Assembly (NCBI GenBank): GCA_002085265.1
Contig: NATI01000030.1
Coordinates: forward strand, 1 to 9,135
Origin: Candidatus Omnitrophica bacterium 4484_49
GTDB taxonomy: Bacteria; Omnitrophota; Gorgyraeia; Kaelpiales; Kaelpiaceae
Reading direction: 5' to 3'
DNA: 9,135 bases
The position numbers were made by a program, and so were the translations under genes. Below the pieces are notes generated by a model. That model was not told where the DNA came from. It ran no database searches and saw nothing but the letters and a program-made list of their open reading frames with translations. This document shows, piece after piece, positions 5,069 through 9,135 of this stretch (its first letter is position 1; each line of letters begins with the position of its first letter).

Positions 5069-7208
5069 GATATCCCTTAAACTTGGTTACCTGATTCGCC
5101 CCCTGATTATTTTCCTTACTGCAGGCATCATTTCCGGGATTTATTATTTCGGGCTTGAAGTTTCACAGTTGAGTTTAAAGGAAGGAGATATAGCGCTGAG
5201 AGATGTGTACGCGCCGTTTGATTTTCAATACCGGCTGGGAATCGATGAAAAGAAGACCCGGGAGGCAAAGGAAAACGCTCGCAGGTCTGCTGGAGAGGTT
5301 TATTCACTTAATAGAAATGCAAGTAAGGAGCTCCTACAATTACTCTCTGATATTTTCGCATCCCTTCCTGAAAATGAAGATGTTCAGCCCAGCATCCCTC
5401 AGGGTTTACTTCCTCACATACCTCAAGATGTGAAGTTTGGAGATTTATATAAGGTGGGCAAAAGATATACAGGTTCTCAGATAATTTCTATGGTTCAGCC
5501 AGTGATAACAGAATATTATAAAAATAGGTATATCCTGTCCCTTCAGGACTTCCGGAGGCTTGTTCAGGTAAATCCCAGTTATATTTATATAAGGTCGGAT
5601 GGGAATAGTATCCAGATTCCGCTGAATAACACCAGGGTGGTGGATCTGGGAAAAGCCAGAGAAGAAATCTCACAGGAGTTAAGGAAGATACTGGGATTTC
5701 GAGAACGAGATGTGATTACGAAACTGGTTATCTGGAATATGAGGCCCAATTTGATTTACGACAGACAGCAGACGGAACAGTTAAAAGAATTAGCCGAGGG
5801 AAATGTTTCCGATGTTTACATTTACAGGCAGGTGAAGAAAAACGAGAAGATACTCTCCCGGGGAGAAAAGGTAACTAAAGAGGATTTGTTGAAGCTGAAG
5901 GAGATAACCCAGAGGACAGGCGCCAATAAATTCCCCACTACCGTTGGCATTTTCCTTTTCTCGTTGTTATTCCTTTCCATAATAACGATTTCCTATAAAT
6001 TTTATAATCCCAAGTTTTACCAGGATATATCCCGACTGTTACTGGTAAGTCTGGTAATTGTGGTAATTGTGACCATAACGAAATTTATTATAATTTCTCC
6101 ACTCCCCAGTTATCTTATTCCTGTGGCTATGGGAGGGATGCTTATAGGGATGCTGATTTCCTTCCCGGTTGCCATAAAGGTAGCTATATTTTTATCCATT
6201 CTGGTAGGTATTATGATTGGTGATAATGTTTTGCCGGCGATATGTTTCCTAACTGGGAGTATAACAGGCTCACTGGCTGTGAGAGATGTAAGAAAACGTT
6301 CTCAACTGCTTAAAGCAGGACTGCTGGTAGGAGAAATTCAGTTCCTGACGCTGTTCTCTCTGGGATTATTTTTTAATATCAGTCACACATATTTTATCCG
6401 TGAAGGATTGATTGCTTTATCTAATGGTTTATTTTCTTCCTTTCTGGTTTTGGGACTTCTTCCCATTCTGGAACACGGATTTAAAATCACTACCAATATT
6501 CGACTCCTGGAACTATCAGACCTCAACCACCCCCTTCTTAAAGAGCTCCTCCTTAAAGCTCCGGGCACATACCATCATTCGCTTATAGTGAGTAACCTCG
6601 CAGAGCAGGCTGCAGAAACTGTTGGTGCCAACCCTTTGCTGGCCAGGGTAGGGGGGTATTTTCATGACATCGGCAAACTGGAAAAACCGGAGTATTTCTC
6701 TGAAAATCAGATGCAGGAAAAAGATAAGTCACGCCACGAGAAACTGACGCCATCTATGAGCAGTTTGATAATAATCAATCATGTCAAAAAGGGTTTGGAA
6801 CTGGCACAGAAGTATAAACTTCCACCAGCAATAATTGATTTTATAGAGCAGCATCACGGGACGAGTCTGGTGTATTACTTCTATCATAAGGCTCTGGAGA
6901 ACAAAGGGGAGGAAGAGATTAAAGAGGAGCAGTTTCGCTATCCTGGTCCCAAACCCCAGACAAAGGAGGTGGCGATTGTTTCTCTGGCTGATGCTGTGGA
7001 AGCAGCCACCCGGAGTCTTCAGGAGCCGACACCTGCCAGGATAAAGGGCCTGGTTAAGGAAATCATCAACAATAAGTTTGTGGAAGGTGAACTTGGCGAA
7101 TGTGAACTGACTTTGAAAGATTTAAACAAAATCTCTGAAGTGTTTACCCGGATGATATTGAGTATTCATCATGTGCGTGTGGAGTACCCCGGTGAGAAGA
7201 AGAGATAA
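5013..7208 (+). CDS. pgpH: PgpH/YqfF-type membrane HD phosphodiesterase (7TM-HD)
   Basis: A 731-residue membrane protein of the 7TMR-HD family; characterised PgpH proteins hydrolyse c-di-AMP. After a basic N-terminus, one membrane segment (about 31-48) leads to an extracytoplasmic domain (about 50-305), a multi-pass region (about 310-490), and a cytoplasmic HD domain. The HD residues are visible: H521/H522 in T-Y-H-H-S, H551-D552 in H-D-I-G-K, H614-H615-G-T, and D660 in S-L-A-D-A-V-E-A-A. A C-terminal helical part ends H-H-V-R-V-E-Y-P. Length fits the family. The start is forced: TAA at 4995 closes the frame upstream and no ATG, GTG or TTG occurs again until after the first membrane segment. 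This makes the 56-nt overlap with phoH real. The gene order phoH-pgpH-ybeY-dgkA matches that seen in Firmicutes and other phyla. Substrate identity is inferred from the family. Confidence 0.93.
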   Translation: MKVKKRRKILKLRKRPLPEISLKLGYLIRPLIIFLTAGIISGIYYFGLEVSQLSLKEGDIALRDVYAPFDFQYRLGIDEKKTREAKENARRSAGEVYSLNRNASKELLQLLSDIFASLPENEDVQPSIPQGLLPHIPQDVKFGDLYKVGKRYTGSQIISMVQPVITEYYKNRYILSLQDFRRLVQVNPSYIYIRSDGNSIQIPLNNTRVVDLGKAREEISQELRKILGFRERDVITKLVIWNMRPNLIYDRQQTEQLKELAEGNVSDVYIYRQVKKNEKILSRGEKVTKEDLLKLKEITQRTGANKFPTTVGIFLFSLLFLSIITISYKFYNPKFYQDISRLLLVSLVIVVIVTITKFIIISPLPSYLIPVAMGGMLIGMLISFPVAIKVAIFLSILVGIMIGDNVLPAICFLTGSITGSLAVRDVRKRSQLLKAGLLVGEIQFLTLFSLGLFFNISHTYFIREGLIALSNGLFSSFLVLGLLPILEHGFKITTNIRLLELSDLNHPLLKELLLKAPGTYHHSLIVSNLAEQAAETVGANPLLARVGGYFHDIGKLEKPEYFSENQMQEKDKSRHEKLTPSMSSLIIINHVKKGLELAQKYKLPPAIIDFIEQHHGTSLVYYFYHKALENKGEEEIKEEQFRYPGPKPQTKEVAIVSLADAVEAATRSLQEPTPARIKGLVKEIINNKFVEGELGECELTLKDLNKISEVFTRMILSIHHVRVEYPGEKKR

Positions 7209-7242
7209 ATTCGAAGTCAGATACACACCGGGACTGGCTTAG
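7192..7242 (+). pseudogene. Broken copy of the ybeY start (gene-start scar or tiny leader ORF)
   Basis: GTG 7192, seven bases after GGAG (7181-7184), opens a 16-codon frame reading MRRRDKFEVRYTPGLA that stops at TAG 7240-7242. Its residues 4-10 (RDKFEVR) are identical to residues 4-10 of YbeY, which starts at 7248. DNA similarity continues to 7229 (ATACACACC against ATACATACT at 7278-7286) if one base is missing near 7219-7221; with it restored, both copies read RDKFEVRIHT. Six of those ten codons differ between the copies, all synonymously. That pattern points to two alleles that diverged as coding sequence, not to a fresh tandem duplication. The remnant overlaps pgpH by 17 nt, the same tight spacing used elsewhere in this operon, so it may be the original ybeY start. 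A coupling leader peptide is an alternative. Confidence 0.6.
7201..7229 (+). repeat. Imperfect direct repeat, copy 1
   Basis: This segment matches 7257-7286 with one single-base gap: the shared blocks are AGAGATAA, TT, GAAGT and ATACA-AC, and most mismatches fall at third codon positions. It is the nucleotide view of the duplicated ybeY start. Confidence 0.65.
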
Positions 7243-7247
7243 AACAG

Positions 7248-7679
7248 ATGGCTTATAGAGATAAGTTTGAAGTTCGAATACATACTAAAAGTTCACCATT
7301 GACTTGTAAGCAGATAATCCTGTATTTTAAAAAGATAATTTCTATTCTTCCAGAACTGAAAAATTATTTTATAACTATAGCAGTTATCAATGATTTAAAA
7401 ATGCAAGAACTGAATCGGAAATTTACGGGGAGGAACACTTCCACAGATGTTCTATCCTTTAGATACGAAGGGAGTATACCTACAATAGAAGTTATCGTTT
7501 CTGCTGACCAGGCAGTAAAAAATGCTCCCAGATATAAGAACACTCCTGCTCGGGAATTATTGCTTTATGTTATTCACGGCATTTTACATGGATTGGGCTA
7601 CGACGATAACGATAACAAGGACAGAATCAAGATGTTCAGAAAGCAGAGAGAAATTTTAAACAGGGTCTGGAATGAATGA
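7248..7679 (+). CDS. ybeY: Endoribonuclease YbeY (rRNA maturation factor), divergent
   Basis: A 143-residue UPF0054/YbeY protein, a metal-dependent RNase of 16S rRNA maturation and ribosome quality control; family length is about 150. The family core is clear: L55-N-R-K-F, then S65-T-D-V-L-S-F71, then the metal site H110-G-I-L-H114-G-L-G-Y-D-D120. Departures from the usual pattern: the third metal ligand, normally His in G-Y-D-H, is D120; the Leu-rich H-L-L-G is H-G-L-G; the Arg usual before the T-D-V-L-S-F block is T60, a position known to vary; and the G-(D/E)-I before the I-V-S strand is I-E-V. GC is about 35%, against about 47% in the last part of pgpH. ATG 7248 has no Shine-Dalgarno and follows the broken ybeY start by five bases. 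The 3' end overlaps the next gene by 8 nt. Confidence 0.92.
   Translation: MAYRDKFEVRIHTKSSPLTCKQIILYFKKIISILPELKNYFITIAVINDLKMQELNRKFTGRNTSTDVLSFRYEGSIPTIEVIVSADQAVKNAPRYKNTPARELLLYVIHGILHGLGYDDNDNKDRIKMFRKQREILNRVWNE
7257..7286 (+). repeat. Imperfect direct repeat, copy 2 (inside ybeY)
   Basis: Codons 4-13 of ybeY, matching 7201-7229 upstream at an offset of 56-57 bases. Both copies follow a start codon by exactly two codons (GTG 7192 and ATG 7248), so the two segments are equivalent gene starts. Confidence 0.65.
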
Positions 7680-8379
7680 TTTCAGAAATAGAAATTTTTT
7701 AGATAGGTTGAATGATGCCATTGAGGGGATGATTTGTGTATTTAAAGAACAGAGTAATATGAAACTTCATCTCCTCGCGGCTATTGTAATTTTTGGAGTG
7801 GGGGTGTTCGTGGGGATGAAGAAAATGGAGCTTGCGATTGTAGTCCTCGCCATGGGATTGATTATATTTGCAGAGATGGTAAATTCCTGTCTGGAGATGA
7901 TCCTGGATTTTATCCGTCCAGAATATGACCTCCATATAAATAAGATAAAAAAAGCCCTTGCCGGTAGTGTTTTATTTATTGGTGCTGGAGGGTTTTTGAT
8001 ACTTTATATACTGTTCAGTACCTACATCCCCTATCCCATAGAGAATGGTTTTCAGAAACTCCGGGGCGCTGATTGGCATTTAAGTTTTTTCTCCTTGCTT
8101 TTCGTAATAGGAATAGTAATTTTAACCAAAGCCTTATTTAAAAAAGGGAAACCGCTTAAAGGAGGACTTCCTTCTGGGCATTCAGCAATTGCTTTTTCTA
8201 TCTGGATGATAATTACCCTTATAACCTCTAATCTTTTGGCTTCCACATTGGTTTTATTACTTGCTATAATGATATCCGGGAGTCGGCTCAGGTCTGGGAT
8301 CCATGATATCTGGGAAGTTATCCTGGGTGGAGTCATCGGAGTCTTGATGACTTTGACAATCTTTCAATTATTTAGCTGA
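7672..8379 (+). CDS. DgkA-PAP2 fusion: undecaprenol/diacylglycerol kinase plus lipid phosphatase
   Basis: A 235-residue integral membrane protein made of two families. Residues 1-115 are DgkA-like (phosphorylation of undecaprenol or diacylglycerol): F-K-E-Q-S-N-M-K-L-H33, then the catalytic block E68-M-V-N71-S-C-L-E75. The Asp of the usual K-D pair appears replaced (K93-K94-A95). Residues about 130-235 are PAP2-like, with K153-x6-K160-P161 (normally K-x6-R-P), P167-S-G-H170 and S204-R-x5-H211-x3-E215 (normally Asp at the end). The protein therefore pairs a lipid kinase with a lipid-phosphate phosphatase, probably acting on the lipid carrier used in wall synthesis. About six membrane segments are visible. 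ATG 7672 lies six bases after AGGG (7662-7665) and overlaps ybeY by 8 nt. The exact substrate, and whether both halves are active, cannot be read from the sequence. Confidence 0.87.
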   Translation: MNDFRNRNFLDRLNDAIEGMICVFKEQSNMKLHLLAAIVIFGVGVFVGMKKMELAIVVLAMGLIIFAEMVNSCLEMILDFIRPEYDLHINKIKKALAGSVLFIGAGGFLILYILFSTYIPYPIENGFQKLRGADWHLSFFSLLFVIGIVILTKALFKKGKPLKGGLPSGHSAIAFSIWMIITLITSNLLASTLVLLLAIMISGSRLRSGIHDIWEVILGGVIGVLMTLTIFQLFS

Positions 8380-9008
8380 TGAAGAGGTTAGTGAGACACT
8401 TGAGAAGATATTTTTTCACCGGTCTTGCAGTTATCCTTCCTCTGGCGTTGACCCTCTGGATTCTGAAACTCTTATTCCAGAAAATTGACCAATGGTTTTT
8501 ACAGCCACTACTGCCCTATCTTAAAAATTATCTCAGCCCAGTAGGGTTGAATATCATGGGCAGGATTTTGATAATAATTTTATTTATATTTCTGTTTTCC
8601 TTTATTGGTTTCCTGGTCAATTTTTTATTCTTCCGCAGACTTTTTTCCAGATTTGAAAAACTTCTCCTGCGGTTTCCCTTTGTAGGGAAAATATATAAAA
8701 CCATTAAACAGATCAGTATGGCAATAGTAGGGGAGGGCAAAAATATATTCACTAAAGTTGCACTTGTAGAATATCCTCAGGAAGGTAGATTTTGTATTGG
8801 ATTTTTAACCAGAGAGGCAGAAGAAGTGTTAAATAAAGTGGCAGGAGAAAAGTTGGTAGCGGTGTTTATTCCCACCACTCCCAATCCCACCAGTGGCCTT
8901 CTGATATATTTCCCAAAAGAGAATGTGAAACTTCTGGACCTGACAGTAGAGGAAGGAATGCGTTTGGTAATTTCAGCCGGGACAGCTCAGGTAAGATCAG
9001 ATGATTGA
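8379..9008 (+). CDS. DUF502 family membrane protein
   Basis: A 209-residue protein of the DUF502 family, function unknown. Two membrane segments are seen, about 11-33 (Y-F-F-T-G-L-A-V-I-L-P) and 60-85, followed by the family's soluble C-terminal part. Family marks are R99-F-P-F-V-G-K-I-Y-K-T-I-K110, F163-I-P-T-T-P-N-P-T-S-G173 and L187-D-L-T-V-E-E-G-M-R-L-V-I-S-A-G201. The start is clear: ATG 8379 shares one base with the preceding stop (TGATG), so translation is coupled. The 3' end overlaps recO by 8 nt. The basic N-terminus suggests a cytoplasmic amino end. Position among lipid-carrier and ribosome genes gives no firm clue to its role. Confidence 0.9.
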   Translation: MKRLVRHLRRYFFTGLAVILPLALTLWILKLLFQKIDQWFLQPLLPYLKNYLSPVGLNIMGRILIIILFIFLFSFIGFLVNFLFFRRLFSRFEKLLLRFPFVGKIYKTIKQISMAIVGEGKNIFTKVALVEYPQEGRFCIGFLTREAEEVLNKVAGEKLVAVFIPTTPNPTSGLLIYFPKENVKLLDLTVEEGMRLVISAGTAQVRSDD

Positions 9009-9135
9009 GAAAACCCAGGGGTATATAATAGCCAGAAAAATTTACAGGGATACCAGTTTACTTCTGAAAATTTATACTCGTGAGTTTGGCAAGATAGAGG
9101 GCATCGTCAAAGGGGTAAGGAAAATAGATGATTAT
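9001..9135 (+). CDS. recO: DNA repair protein RecO, N-terminal part
   Basis: The first 45 codons of a gene that runs off the right edge. The protein starts MIEKTQGYIIARKIYRDTS and continues L-L-L-K-I-Y-T-R-E-F-G30-K-I-E-G-I-V-K-G38. This is the N-terminal OB-fold pattern of RecO, where the T-x-E-F-G-K then x-K-G motif is characteristic. RecO works with RecR to load RecA on SSB-coated single strands in gap repair. ATG 9001 overlaps the DUF502 stop by 8 nt. A weak AGG (8989-8991) precedes it at about nine bases, so coupling is likely. Most of the gene, including the zinc-binding region found in many RecO proteins, is outside the window. Confidence 0.85.
   Translation, partial: MIEKTQGYIIARKIYRDTSLLLKIYTREFGKIEGIVKGVRKIDDY

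Noticed and set aside
5203..5433. Open frame of 76 codons inside pgpH
   Set aside because: It lies in another frame of a gene with clear domain structure and has no motif or ribosome-binding site.

Overview
The window is a compact stretch of bacterial chromosome. All complete genes lie on the + strand, often overlapping by 1 to 56 nt, and the gene set is housekeeping. GC is moderate: about 45% in soluble genes such as aspS and the C-terminal part of pgpH, and 34-38% in hisS, ybeY and the membrane-protein genes. A lipoprotein signal and LysM domain, a PhoH-PgpH-YbeY-DgkA/PAP2-DUF502-RecO gene order and a probably non-discriminating AspRS suggest an uncultivated, probably diderm lineage (Omnitrophota- or Aerophobota-like). 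That placement is an inference; no rRNA or other decisive marker is present.

Layout. Positions 1-88 hold the 3' tail of an upstream gene; two frames are open and I cannot fix which is used. A sigma70-like promoter (117-145) precedes an HU/IHF-family DNA-bending protein gene (167-439). A 17-bp hairpin (467-508) then sits directly before the ribosome-binding site of a cold-shock protein gene (524-730). A strong intrinsic terminator (750-785) closes this nucleoid/cold-shock unit. Eleven bases later hisS starts (796) with no Shine-Dalgarno sequence, followed by aspS, a LysM lipoprotein gene, phoH, pgpH (7TM-HD c-di-AMP phosphodiesterase type), ybeY, a dgkA-PAP2 fusion gene, a DUF502 membrane-protein gene and the start of recO, which runs off the right edge. 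No terminator is visible from hisS onward, so these nine genes look like one operon. No tRNA, rRNA, CRISPR or insertion sequence is visible, and there is no gene-free stretch above 300 bases.

Together the genes cover tRNA charging (HisRS, AspRS), RNA metabolism and ribosome maturation (PhoH, YbeY), second-messenger turnover (PgpH), the phosphorylation state of lipid carriers (DgkA-PAP2), envelope (LysM lipoprotein, DUF502) and DNA repair (RecO).

Most unusual observations: (1) AspRS is of bacterial type but lacks the whole GAD insertion domain, replaced by a short linker. (2) A broken second copy of the start of ybeY lies between pgpH and ybeY. Once one missing base is allowed for, it matches ten YbeY residues with six synonymous codon differences, which looks like a gene-replacement or assembly scar. 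(3) The csp leader can fold into two mutually exclusive structures, one masking the ribosome-binding site. (4) hisS begins right after a terminator and may be leaderless. (5) A lipid kinase and a lipid phosphatase are fused in one protein with altered motif residues.
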